Shown: positions 42,697 through 51,344 of the stretch, piece by piece
How positions within the stretch are numbered: the first letter of the stretch is position 1
How the letters are laid out: every line of letters starts with the position of its first letter
NCBI RefSeq assembly: GCF_003634215.1
Contig: NZ_RBWX01000010.1
Location: 62,001-126,000 of the forward strand
DNA length: 64,000 nt
Direction: 5' to 3'
Source: Sphingosinicella microcystinivorans
GTDB taxonomy: Bacteria > Pseudomonadota > Alphaproteobacteria > Sphingomonadales > Sphingomonadaceae
Notes under the pieces: generated by a model
Databases searched by the model: none
The model's input: only the letters and a program-made list of their open reading frames with translations
What the model was told of the DNA's origin: nothing
Program-made: the position numbers and the translations under genes

Positions 42697-45350
42697 TCCG
42701 CCTCCCAGATTTCAGCGACTTGACCGAGCCGTTCGGTCGCAGCCGGCAGCTTGCGTTTGCAGTAAGTGGCGCTGGCGTTCGCCGGCAGGGCGAAGGCGAG
42801 GTCGTCATAGTCGCCGCCCGTGTCGGGGCCTGGCAGCGCGGCGCCGCCGGCGAAACTGATCCTGGCCGCACCCAGATAGCCGGTGATCTCAGCGAGCACC
42901 GCCTCGGGATCTTCGAGCTGGAGGTCGACCTGTTCGCGCGGGAACAGCAGTGAGGCGCTGATCGCGATATCGTCGCCCAGCAGCGCCTTCACCGCGAAGG
43001 CGTAGAGGCAGCGCTGAAGCTCCCGTCCGCCGTTCAGCCGGATCGCGGCCCGGGGAGCCCGGCCCGTCTTGTAGTCGCGAACGAGCGCGCGCTTGCCGTC
43101 GCCCGCGATGTCGAGCCGGTCGATATAGCCGGCGATATTGAACCCTGTATCGGGGATCGTGACTGGCACGGCGGGATCCCACGGGGTCTCCGCGTCCGAC
43201 TTGGGCTCAGCCCCGCCGAAGGGCACCTCGCCATAGGAGCGGGCACCCGGCAGAAGCGCATCGCCATATGCAAGAGCCCGGCCTGCCAACAGCCGGGCAT
43301 CATCCAGGGTGCGCCCCCAGATGACGGCCGGCGGGACCGCGCGTTGGCTCTCCCAATCGGCGGCGACAACCCCTGCGGCCCGGTCCACCGCCGCCGTGAT
43401 CTTTGCGGCGTCGGCGGATGCCAATCCCCCGGCGCTTTCCAGGTCGCGCAAGGCGCGGTCGAGAACCACGTGAACCAGATCGCCGACGCCCAGCGCATCG
43501 AGCACGAGCGGCTCGGCGCTGCTTTCGGGCACGTGCCAGCCGAAGGCATAGACCCAGGTGAAGCTCAGCGGATTGCGCAGCAGACGCCGGAGCGAGCTAG
43601 CCGACTGGGTACGGGCCAGGATTGCCAGAATGAGCGGATGATCGCGCCGGATGAGCCCGTCATGCGCCGTGATCTCGGTGCGCCGCCAGTCGCGCCAGCA
43701 GCCTTGCGCGCTGACCGCCTGCGGATCGGCGCTGAACTCCTGCGGCCGGGCCATGAGGCGGTCGGTTTCGCTGAAGGCGTGGGCCGGCACGGCGTTGCGG
43801 CGGAGATAGACCTCCTCGCCATGCCCGGCGAGCAGCGGGCTGCGTCCCAGCAGGCGCCCGTCGCTGTCGCGCCGGGCGCGCGAAAGGACGACTTCGCCGT
43901 TCGTGGTCGCCAGGATCGTCTCGAAATCGCGGCGATCGGCGAGGCTCGCCGGAAGCGGGTCGAGCTCGGCCGTCGGGATGATATGGTCCGGGATCAGCCG
44001 GTCTTCGGCGATTCCGCGCGGCCAGCGCGAGGAGTTGAGGCCGATCAGCCGCACGAAGCGGCGCGGCGAGGCCGCGAGCGCACTGGCCGGCATCCAGGCG
44101 ACGGACACGCACGCGTCCAGCCCGTCGTCCTGCTTCAGGGTTTTGAGGGTGGCGTCGATCGAGGCCGCCGGCCCGGCGAGAAGGGCCTTGCGCCAGATGG
44201 CGAGCGCGCGGCCGGTGAGGAAGGCCTCGCCGATCTCCGGCGCTGCGGCCGGCCCCTTGGCGAGCAGGTCGATGGCTGCGCGCAAGGTCGGAGCGTGATC
44301 CGCGCCGTCCGGCCAGTCCTCGGGCTTCAGTCGCGCCAGCAAGCGGTTCCAGGCGTTCGGCGTCGACATCGGCGCATCGGCCGGCAGGACGCGCAGCCAG
44401 CCTTCGGGAAGCGACTCAAACGGCGCGGAGTCCCGACACAGGGCGGCGAGGCGGCGGAGCCGGGACTGCGACAGGCCGCGAACCGCGATATCGGCCAGCG
44501 CGGCGGCCGCCTGGCCTTCACGAGTGGTGACGGCCCTGACGCCATGGACGAAGTGCAGGTCGATATTGGCGTCCGCGCGCAGGGCGAGAAAGTGATCGTC
44601 ATAGTCGGCGGGCGAGGCAGTGGCGATCGCGATGTCAGACGGCGCCGCCCGCCCGGAGGCGAGGAGCGACCGCGCCCAGCGCACGGCCTCGATGGCTTCG
44701 TGATAGGCCGTCGCGGCGCTGACGGCGCTGACCTGCGGGGTTTCCGAGGGTGCGCGCAACACCGCGACGCCGGTGCTTTCCAGCCAGGCTGGCGCCGGCC
44801 TCGGCCCGGCCGTCCATTGCACGGGAATGTGCGCGGTGAGCGCCCCAAGGAGCGGCCGCCAGATGGGCGAGAGTTCGGTGAGGCCGGCGATCTCCATGGG
44901 GCCGAGAACGGCGGGCGCATGGGCGATACGGCTGGTCGCGGCGGCGACGATGTCGATGGGACGGGTCATGCCAGCGGGAAGCTGCGTCAGGACCGCCGCC
45001 TCCAACCGGGCGATGGCGTCGAGTCGCGGATGCTCGGCCGCGCGCGCCGCAAGGTCGATACCGGCGCGCCAGGCCTTGTGCAGGGTGTCCGCCGCCGCGT
45101 CGATCATGCCGGGCAGCGACTTGATGCTCTCGAGCTCGCCCATCGGCGTTGACGGCAGGGCGGCCTGGATCGCCGCGCGCAGGCTTTCGTCATCGATTGG
45201 CCGGACGAAACCTCCGGCGAGCCGCACCGCCGCCTGCTCGAAGGACATGACCTGCAGGCCATGACGGCCGGCGCGCGCCGCCGCGAGGCGGCGTTCCCGC
45301 ATGGCGAGGCGGCCGTGAACGATGAGGGTGGATCGACTCGCGCCGGCCAT
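42693..45350 (-). CDS. AddB-like PD-(D/E)XK nuclease family protein
   Basis: The 885-residue protein has an inactive-helicase-like N-terminal half and a C-terminal RecB-type nuclease domain. Residues of that domain are Asp744 in GYIDRLDIAGDGK and Asp759-Tyr-Lys761 in VRDYKTG. The four cysteines that hold an iron-sulfur cluster in classical AddB are not seen, and only isolated cysteines occur in the C-terminal part, so the cluster is probably absent. GGAG precedes ATG 45350 by 7 bases. It follows a 47-residue basic protein gene (20-base gap) and overlaps the AddA-like gene, so the four genes form one operon, divergent from BREX. Confidence 0.8.
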   Translation of the reverse strand: MAGASRSTLIVHGRLAMRERRLAAARAGRHGLQVMSFEQAAVRLAGGFVRPIDDESLRAAIQAALPSTPMGELESIKSLPGMIDAAADTLHKAWRAGIDLAARAAEHPRLDAIARLEAAVLTQLPAGMTRPIDIVAAATSRIAHAPAVLGPMEIAGLTELSPIWRPLLGALTAHIPVQWTAGPRPAPAWLESTGVAVLRAPSETPQVSAVSAATAYHEAIEAVRWARSLLASGRAAPSDIAIATASPADYDDHFLALRADANIDLHFVHGVRAVTTREGQAAAALADIAVRGLSQSRLRRLAALCRDSAPFESLPEGWLRVLPADAPMSTPNAWNRLLARLKPEDWPDGADHAPTLRAAIDLLAKGPAAAPEIGEAFLTGRALAIWRKALLAGPAASIDATLKTLKQDDGLDACVSVAWMPASALAASPRRFVRLIGLNSSRWPRGIAEDRLIPDHIIPTAELDPLPASLADRRDFETILATTNGEVVLSRARRDSDGRLLGRSPLLAGHGEEVYLRRNAVPAHAFSETDRLMARPQEFSADPQAVSAQGCWRDWRRTEITAHDGLIRRDHPLILAILARTQSASSLRRLLRNPLSFTWVYAFGWHVPESSAEPLVLDALGVGDLVHVVLDRALRDLESAGGLASADAAKITAAVDRAAGVVAADWESQRAVPPAVIWGRTLDDARLLAGRALAYGDALLPGARSYGEVPFGGAEPKSDAETPWDPAVPVTIPDTGFNIAGYIDRLDIAGDGKRALVRDYKTGRAPRAAIRLNGGRELQRCLYAFAVKALLGDDIAISASLLFPREQVDLQLEDPEAVLAEITGYLGAARISFAGGAALPGPDTGGDYDDLAFALPANASATYCKRKLPAATERLGQVAEIWEAE

Positions 45351-45370
45351 GGCCGCTCTCCTGCCGGGGA

Positions 45371-45514
45371 TTACTTCTTGTTCGGACGCTGGGTGAGCGC
45401 CGATGCGGCGGCTGTCTTTGCGGCCTTACTGCTCTTGGGATTCCGCAGCACCTTGGCGGCAGCGCTCGCCGCCCGCTTGCTGGTGACTTCGCACTTGGAA
45501 CCACGTTTCGGCAT
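45371..45514 (-). CDS. 47-residue basic, alanine/lysine-rich protein
   Basis: A short gene from ATG 45514 has AGGGGG spaced about 8 bases upstream. The product begins MPKRGSKCEVTSKRAASAAA, contains KVLRNPKSSKAAKTAAASAL and ends TQRPNKK. It is strongly basic with Ala/Ser/Lys repeats, resembling small histone-tail-like or DNA-binding proteins. It is the first gene of the AddB-AddA-SF2 helicase operon and lies 128 bases from the divergent WYL regulator. A nucleic-acid-binding accessory is plausible. It could also be a stand-alone small protein that merely shares the promoter. Similar small basic proteins are common in proteobacteria without known function. Confidence 0.65.
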   Translation of the reverse strand: MPKRGSKCEVTSKRAASAAAKVLRNPKSSKAAKTAAASALTQRPNKK

Positions 45515-45642
45515 GGTCTTGCCCCCTGAAATTCGCGCCGATCACCATTGACTGGCGCTGCAGATGGGAATAATAATTACACGGATCGCGTCGGTATGTC
45601 CATATACTTTTTATCCCCATCGACGCGCGGAGATGAAAAGCA
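45515..45642. promoter_or_regulatory. Shared divergent control region between the helicase-nuclease operon and BREX
   Basis: The 128 bases hold both promoters. CGCGTCG (45587-45593) and CGACGCG (45621-45627) are 7-base complementary arms enclosing an AT-rich core with GTATGTCCATATAC (GTAT/ATAC). GGAG at 45629-45632 precedes the regulator ATG. BREX WYL regulators (BrxR) bind inverted repeats upstream of their own operon, so this is the probable operator. If so, BrxR could also control the divergent operon. Confidence 0.5.
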
Positions 45643-46566
45643 ATGTTGGAAGGCGCTGCGGCGTTGAAATGGGGTGTGGAGCGGCGGCTCGAGTTCATCG
45701 AGTTCCGGCTGTTCTGGGAGGGCGGGGTCAACCGCTCCGACATCATCGAGATGTTCGACGTGTCCGTGCCCCAGGCGTCGAAGGACCTGACGCTCTATCA
45801 GGAGCGCGCGCCCCACAACGCGATCTACGACAAGAGCGCGAAGCGCTATGTCGCGAGTGCGCAGTTCTCGCCGATCTTCCTGAAGCCTGATCCCGACGGT
45901 TATCTGTCTCGCCTGCGCTCGCTGGCGGAGGGGCTCACCGAGCCCAGCGAATCCTGGATCGCACATCCGCCCGAGACGGACATCGCCTTGACGCCGCGCC
46001 GGGCGGTCGACTCAGGCGTCTTGCAGGCGATCCTCAGCGCGGTTCGCGAACACCGCTCGATCGATGTCCATTATCAATCGATGAGCGGCAAGCGGGCCGA
46101 CCCCATGTGGCGGCGGATGACGCCGCATGCTTTCGGCTATGACGGCCTGCGTTGGCATGCACGCGCCTATTGTCACATCGACAGCAAATTCAAGGATTTC
46201 CTGCTGCCTCGGATCCTCGGGGTGCGTGACATGGATCGTCCCGGACCCGGCGGCGATCAGGATACATTGTGGCAGGAGACCTTTGACATCGAGATCGGTC
46301 CTCATCCTCGCCTGACACCGAGCCAGCGTGCGGTGGTTGCGAAGGATTACGGGATGACGAAGGAGCGGGCGGTCTTAACGGTGCGCTACGCGATGCTCTT
46401 TTATGTCCTCAAACGCCTTGGCCTTCTAAGCGATGCCAGTCAGCAGGATCCTCGCACCCAGCATATTGTCGCGCTCAATGCTGCAGAGACCGCACGCGCC
46501 CTAAAGCGCGCCGAATTCGAACTCGATGAGGCCGAGCAGGCTCCCAAGGTCAGGGGGCGCGCTTGA
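45643..46566 (+). CDS. brxR: WYL-domain transcriptional regulator of BREX (BrxR-like)
   Basis: The 307-residue protein has an N-terminal winged helix (about residues 8-60: ERRLEFIEFRLFWEGGVNRSDII, read as RLEFIEFRLFWEGGVNR, then FDVSVPQASKDL). A WYL domain at about 130-200 contains IDVHYQSMSG and RRMTPHAFGYDGLRWHARAYC, followed by a WCX-like C-terminal domain. BrxR-type regulators sit upstream of type I BREX and repress it, with a ligand presumably sensed by the WYL domain. Its stop overlaps the start of brxA (TTG 46563), which makes it part of the operon. Confidence 0.85.
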   Translation: MLEGAAALKWGVERRLEFIEFRLFWEGGVNRSDIIEMFDVSVPQASKDLTLYQERAPHNAIYDKSAKRYVASAQFSPIFLKPDPDGYLSRLRSLAEGLTEPSESWIAHPPETDIALTPRRAVDSGVLQAILSAVREHRSIDVHYQSMSGKRADPMWRRMTPHAFGYDGLRWHARAYCHIDSKFKDFLLPRILGVRDMDRPGPGGDQDTLWQETFDIEIGPHPRLTPSQRAVVAKDYGMTKERAVLTVRYAMLFYVLKRLGLLSDASQQDPRTQHIVALNAAETARALKRAEFELDEAEQAPKVRGRA

Positions 46567-47183
46567 AGGAGAGCTCGGAACAGCGCCCCTATCTTATGTC
46601 CTTCGGAACGGGTGGGCTTTTCATCAACGAGAGCGTGGCCGTTGCTCGTCAGCATGTTGCCGGCGCCGATTGGGACTCGACGTTGGTCGCTGCGCAAGAA
46701 AGCGGAGCATTCCCGGTCCGCAAGGCAAGTTCGGCGCGACGTTCAATTCGGGAGATCGTTAATCGGTTGAAGCGCCTGTCTCCAGACGAACTGGCGCTGT
46801 TCATAGAAGGGGACCGGAGCGAGCAGGCCGCACTGTTATGGCTCGCAGCCTGCCGCGCTTACAGGTTCATCGGTGAATTCGCGGTTGAGGTGCTCAGCGA
46901 CAGATTCCTGTCGTTGCGGACCGACCTGACCTATGCCGACTTCGACACGTTCCTGTCCGCGAAGGAGGAATGGTCTCCTAAGCTCGCGGCGCTGTCGGCC
47001 TCGACGCGTGCCAAACTCCGGGCCGTGCTTTTCCGCCTGATGCGCGAGGCTGAAGTCCTGTCACAGGATAACCGGATCCTCGGGGCGATGTTGTCGCCGC
47101 GCGTGTTGGCCGTGATTCAGGCCGGCAATCCCGATGAGCTCCGCTACTTCCCCGGTGCAGAACGACAGTCGGGGAGGAAGTGA
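46563..47183 (+). CDS. brxA: BREX protein BrxA (DUF1819)
   Basis: The 206-residue protein matches the DUF1819 BrxA family: FGTGGLFINESVAVARQHV near the start, RRSIREIVNRLKRLS, then LWLAACRAYRFIGEFAVEVL. It ends AEVLSQDNRILGAMLSPRVLAVI. BrxA is an essential small component of type I BREX with a DNA-binding fold. The start is uncertain. TTG 46563 overlaps the regulator stop and gives a full-length protein, while ATG 46596 would shorten it by 11 residues and lacks a ribosome-binding site. It is followed by brxB with a 2-base gap. Confidence 0.88.
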   Translation: MKESSEQRPYLMSFGTGGLFINESVAVARQHVAGADWDSTLVAAQESGAFPVRKASSARRSIREIVNRLKRLSPDELALFIEGDRSEQAALLWLAACRAYRFIGEFAVEVLSDRFLSLRTDLTYADFDTFLSAKEEWSPKLAALSASTRAKLRAVLFRLMREAEVLSQDNRILGAMLSPRVLAVIQAGNPDELRYFPGAERQSGRK

Positions 47184-47185
47184 CA

Positions 47186-47797
47186 ATGGCGCGACAGAGC
47201 AAGACGGCGAGCCCTAAAAATCGCTTCGATCACCTGCTGAAAGTGATCGCGAGTGAGCGCTTTCTGAAAAAGCAGGGCCTCGGCAATGAGGTGCCATTCT
47301 TCATCTGCCCCTATCCAGCAGATGAAGCCGTCGGCATGGAGGCGATGCGCGCCAGCCTCGTGAAGCAGCTTGAAAATCGAGGCGTGCGCGTGATCGAGAT
47401 CAATCTCTACGATCTGAGCATCGCCTTACTGCGTGACCGTGGCATCTGGGATGAGGTTCTCGCCGCGGAACAGGGCATCAGGAAGGACGAGTTGAAAGAG
47501 CTTCTTCAAGGGGTTCTCGATCCCGAGACGCATCTCGTTCCTGAAATCGGTGCGCGGCTCTTAACCCAGGAGTTTGATGTCCTGTTTCTGTCGGGTGTCG
47601 GCGAGGTCTATCCTTTTATCCGTTCCCACAATGTGTTGAACAACCTTCAGAGCACCGCCAAGGAAAAGCCGACGGTGATGTTCTTTCCGGGAAAATACAC
47701 GCACAGCCTGGCCACCGGAGCGTCGCTCGATTTGTTCGGAATCCTGCATGATGACAAATATTATCGGGCCTTCGACATAACGCATTACGAGATCTGA
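47186..47797 (+). CDS. brxB: BREX protein BrxB (DUF1788)
   Basis: The 203-residue protein has the DUF1788 signature: FDHLLKVIASERFLKKQGLGNEVPFFICPY (read as FDHLLKVIASERFL and PFFICPYPADEA), then VRVIEINLYDLSIALL. FLSGVGEVYPFIRSHNVLNNL and VMFFPGKY complete the pattern seen in BrxB of type I BREX. Its role is unknown in detail, but it is required for protection. ATG 47186 is chosen over GTG 47180 because GGAGG is spaced 8 bases from it. brxC follows after 7 bases. Confidence 0.9.
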   Translation: MARQSKTASPKNRFDHLLKVIASERFLKKQGLGNEVPFFICPYPADEAVGMEAMRASLVKQLENRGVRVIEINLYDLSIALLRDRGIWDEVLAAEQGIRKDELKELLQGVLDPETHLVPEIGARLLTQEFDVLFLSGVGEVYPFIRSHNVLNNLQSTAKEKPTVMFFPGKYTHSLATGASLDLFGILHDDKYYRAFDITHYEI

Positions 47798-47804
47798 GGG
47801 GGGC

Positions 47805-50800
47805 ATGAGCAAACTTCGCGAAATTTTTGAGAAACCTGTCGATCGCGCGATCGAGGGGGTCATCAAGGCGGATGACGAGGCCAGCCTTCGGGTTGAACTC
47901 GAGGAGTATGTCATCACCAACGAGATCGAGCGGCAGCTCGAACGGTTCCTCGACGCCTACAACAATTATGGCACTGCCAACGGTGTGTGGATCTCCGGGT
48001 TCTTCGGCTCGGGCAAGTCACACCTGCTGAAAATGCTGGCGCTCCTTCTGGAGAACCGGGACGTGGGCGGAAGCCCGGCCTATGAGCTTTTCAAACAGAA
48101 GTGCGCTCACAATGAGATCCTCGCGGCTGATCTGCGCAAAGCCGTCTCGATCCCGTCGAAGAGCATCCTGTTCAACATCGACCAGAAGGCCGATGTGATT
48201 TCGAAGGAGCAGATCGACGCCCTGCTTTCTGTGTTCCAGAAGGTCTTCGACGAAATGTGCGGCTACTATGGCAAGCAGCCTCACATTGCGCAGTTCGAGC
48301 GTGATCTGGACAGCCGCGGTCTGCTCGACACGTTCAGGGCGGCATACCAGTCCATCGCCGGCAAGCCCTGGGACCGCGGACGCGAACAGGCTCTGCTGGA
48401 GAGCGCGAATGTAGCCAAAGCCTATGGTCAGGCTACGGGTGCTGATCCATCTGAGGGACAGGGCATCCTGACGCGATATCGTCAGGATTTCCGGTCATCG
48501 ATCGAGGACTTCGCCGACAAGGTGAAGGCCTATATCGACGCGCAGAAGCCGGGATTCCGGCTCAACTTTTTCGTCGATGAGGTCGGTCAATACATCGCCG
48601 ATAACGTCAAGCTCATGACGAACCTGCAGACGATCGCGGAAAGCCTGAACACCAAATGCCGCGGCCGGGCCTGGCTTATCGTGACGGCGCAGCAGGACAT
48701 GGCCTCCGTCATCGGCGACATGAACCAGCGGCAGGAGAATGACTTCTCCAAGATTCAGGCGCGCTTTGCGAACAGGATGCCGCTTAACAGCGCCGATGTC
48801 GCCGAAGTGATCCAGAAGCGTCTGCTCAAGAAGACCGACGCCGGTATCGAGGCGCTGTCCGCGCTTTATCATCGCGAGTCGAACAATCTGAAGACCCTGT
48901 TCGACTTTTCGGATGGCTCAATCCGGCTCGAGAACTTCCGGGACCGTGATCACTTCATTCACAGCTATCCATTCATTCCGTACCAGTACCCGCTGTTCCA
49001 GTTGGCGATCCAGAACCTGTCCCAGCACAACGCTTTCGAGGGCAAGCACAGCTCGGTCGGTGAACGGTCGATGCTGGGCGTCTTCCAGGAGGTTGCGGTA
49101 AGGCTTGCGGATATTCCGGTTGGGGGGCTCGCGACCTTCGACCAGATGTTCGAAGGCATCCGCACGGCGCTCAAATCGAATGTCCAGCAATCAATCCTGA
49201 TTGCCGAAAAGAATCTCGGCGACGACTTCGCCACGCGGATTCTGAAAGCCCTGTTCCTGGTCAAGTATGTCAAGGCGTTCAAGCCGACGGCCAGAAACGT
49301 CGCAATCCTGATGCTGGACAGGTTCGACACGGACCTGACGAAGCACAAGCGGCGTGTCGACGAGGCGCTCAGCCTGCTTGAACAGAACACCTATATCCAG
49401 CGCAACGGCGAGCTGTTCGAGTTTCTGACCGATGAGGAGAAGGACGTCGAGCAGGAGATCAAGGCGATGGAGGTCGATACGGCCGAGATCGCCAAGGAGC
49501 TGGAGACCCTAGTCTTTGATGGGGTCATCAAGAACCGGAAGCTCCGGCACGAGTCGTCGTCCCAGGACTATTCCTTTGCGCGCTATCTTGATGACCGGCC
49601 GCTCGGTCGCGACTACGAGCTTTCGATCAATGTCATCACGCCATTCCACGAGCAGAGCGGAAACGCCGAGGCGATCGCGATGCGCACGATGTCGAGGGAC
49701 GAGCTCGCCGTTGTCCTCAACGCCGACAGCCGCTTCGTCAGTGACTTGATGATGTTCAAGCGGACCGACAAGTACGTCCGCCAGGCTCGCGCGGTGACGC
49801 AGCAGCCTGCCATCGAACGCATCATCCGCGAGAAGGGCGAGCAAAACAGCAGCCGACAGCGCGACCTTACGCTCAAGGCCCGCACTTTAGTGGGCGAAGC
49901 TCGGCTTTTCGTGCGGGGAGAGGAGATTGAAGTTCGGTCGGAGGATCCGCAGGCCCGTATCGAACGTGCGTTTCAGACCCTCGTCGACAAGGTCCATGTC
50001 AACCTCGGCATGCTACGCGGCGTAGCCTACTCGGAGAACGAGATCGGCAAGTTCCTGGCGTATGGCAATGACGGCATGTTCGGCGAAGACGCCGCGAATC
50101 TCACGGAGGCGGAGCAGGAGATTCTCAACTACGCGCAATCGAACGCCCGCAACGGCATACGGACGACGGTGAAAGCCGTCGTCGAACGGTTTGAGCGCAA
50201 GCCTTATGGTTGGTCCTATGCCGCGATCCTCTGCACCACGGCCAGCCTGCTTGGCCGCGGCAAGATCGAAGCACGTTCGGACGGCGCTCCGTTGGAGGGG
50301 GAGGCCCTGCAACGAAGTCTTCAGAACGCCCATGCACTGGCCAACATCGTGCTCGAGTTGCAGGTGGAGTTTACGCCAGCGCAGACGCGCAAGCTCAAGG
50401 AGTTCTATCGCGAGTTTTTTGACGCGCAGCCGGCCGGTTCCGAGGGAAAGGCGCTCGGGATCGAAACGGGCGAGGCCTTTGCTGCTCTCAAGAATGATCT
50501 CGCGGTGCTGGAGGCACAGTCGTCGCGCTATTCCTTCCTTACCGCATTGAGTGATGTGCGGGAGGCGGTGCGCGAGGTTACAGGCAAGCCATACGCCTGG
50601 TATCTGCAGGAGCTGAGCCGGCACGAGGACCGACTGCTCGATTTGAAGGAGGGCATTCTCGACCCAATCCGGCGATTCATGGGTGGGGCGCAGAAGGCGA
50701 TCTATGACGAGGCGCGCGCCTATCTGTCCGACCAGAGTGCCAATTTCGGCTATGGCGGCGATGAAAAGGCCAACGCTATCCGTGCGGTTCTGGACGACCC

Positions 50801-51344
50801 GAACTGCTTCAAGGGCAACACCATCCAACAGATAAAGGGCACCCTCGATGCCCTGAAAGCAGAGGTTGATACCCGGATCGCGACAGAGCGCAAAACGGCG
50901 CTGTCCGATGTGGAAGAGCTTCGAGAGAAGCTACGGGCGCTCCCCGAATTCGCCTCTCTCACGGATTCCGACCGCGGCGAAATCGATGCTGCCTTCACGG
51001 GCATTCTGGAGACAGTCGCAAACAGCAAGCTGATCGCGGTGATCCGTGAGCGGGTGAGCGGATTCAGGTCATCCACCTATCCGGCGCTGCTCGGCCGTGT
51101 AACGGCGCCTCCTCCAGCGCCGCCCGGCCAGAAGGGCGATGAGGAGGCTGAACGGCAAAATTTCAAGGATGACGCAAGCTCCCCGCCAGCGCCCGTCCAA
51201 CCGGAATATGTGGCTGCGGGCGCGCTCCGCGTCACCTATGCCAAGCCGTATCTCGCCGATGAGAAGGATGTCGATGCCTATCTGGATACTCTGCGCGACA
51301 CGCTGATTGCGGAAATCCGCGCGGGCAGACGGGTCACCGTCTGA
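47805..51344 (+). CDS. brxC: BREX protein BrxC (PglY-like ATPase)
   Basis: The 1179-residue protein has the BrxC N-terminus FEKPVDRAIEGVIKADD and Walker A GFFGSGKSHLLK (residues 65-76). FVDEVGQYIADN follows as a Walker B-like motif (about residue 250), then a long helical region. BrxC is the large ATPase of type I BREX and works with PglX, PglZ and BrxB in host methylation and phage exclusion. Its TGA overlaps the ATG of the downstream ATPase gene by one base, which places that extra gene firmly inside the BREX operon. The length is normal for BrxC. Confidence 0.93.
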   Translation: MSKLREIFEKPVDRAIEGVIKADDEASLRVELEEYVITNEIERQLERFLDAYNNYGTANGVWISGFFGSGKSHLLKMLALLLENRDVGGSPAYELFKQKCAHNEILAADLRKAVSIPSKSILFNIDQKADVISKEQIDALLSVFQKVFDEMCGYYGKQPHIAQFERDLDSRGLLDTFRAAYQSIAGKPWDRGREQALLESANVAKAYGQATGADPSEGQGILTRYRQDFRSSIEDFADKVKAYIDAQKPGFRLNFFVDEVGQYIADNVKLMTNLQTIAESLNTKCRGRAWLIVTAQQDMASVIGDMNQRQENDFSKIQARFANRMPLNSADVAEVIQKRLLKKTDAGIEALSALYHRESNNLKTLFDFSDGSIRLENFRDRDHFIHSYPFIPYQYPLFQLAIQNLSQHNAFEGKHSSVGERSMLGVFQEVAVRLADIPVGGLATFDQMFEGIRTALKSNVQQSILIAEKNLGDDFATRILKALFLVKYVKAFKPTARNVAILMLDRFDTDLTKHKRRVDEALSLLEQNTYIQRNGELFEFLTDEEKDVEQEIKAMEVDTAEIAKELETLVFDGVIKNRKLRHESSSQDYSFARYLDDRPLGRDYELSINVITPFHEQSGNAEAIAMRTMSRDELAVVLNADSRFVSDLMMFKRTDKYVRQARAVTQQPAIERIIREKGEQNSSRQRDLTLKARTLVGEARLFVRGEEIEVRSEDPQARIERAFQTLVDKVHVNLGMLRGVAYSENEIGKFLAYGNDGMFGEDAANLTEAEQEILNYAQSNARNGIRTTVKAVVERFERKPYGWSYAAILCTTASLLGRGKIEARSDGAPLEGEALQRSLQNAHALANIVLELQVEFTPAQTRKLKEFYREFFDAQPAGSEGKALGIETGEAFAALKNDLAVLEAQSSRYSFLTALSDVREAVREVTGKPYAWYLQELSRHEDRLLDLKEGILDPIRRFMGGAQKAIYDEARAYLSDQSANFGYGGDEKANAIRAVLDDPNCFKGNTIQQIKGTLDALKAEVDTRIATERKTALSDVEELREKLRALPEFASLTDSDRGEIDAAFTGILETVANSKLIAVIRERVSGFRSSTYPALLGRVTAPPPAPPGQKGDEEAERQNFKDDASSPPAPVQPEYVAAGALRVTYAKPYLADEKDVDAYLDTLRDTLIAEIRAGRRVTV

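Noticed and set aside
39304-45350. Housekeeping addAB recombination genes
   Set aside because: Not fully excluded, but the fusion into an operon with an SF2 helicase beside BREX and the absence of other core genes make a defence or element role more likely.
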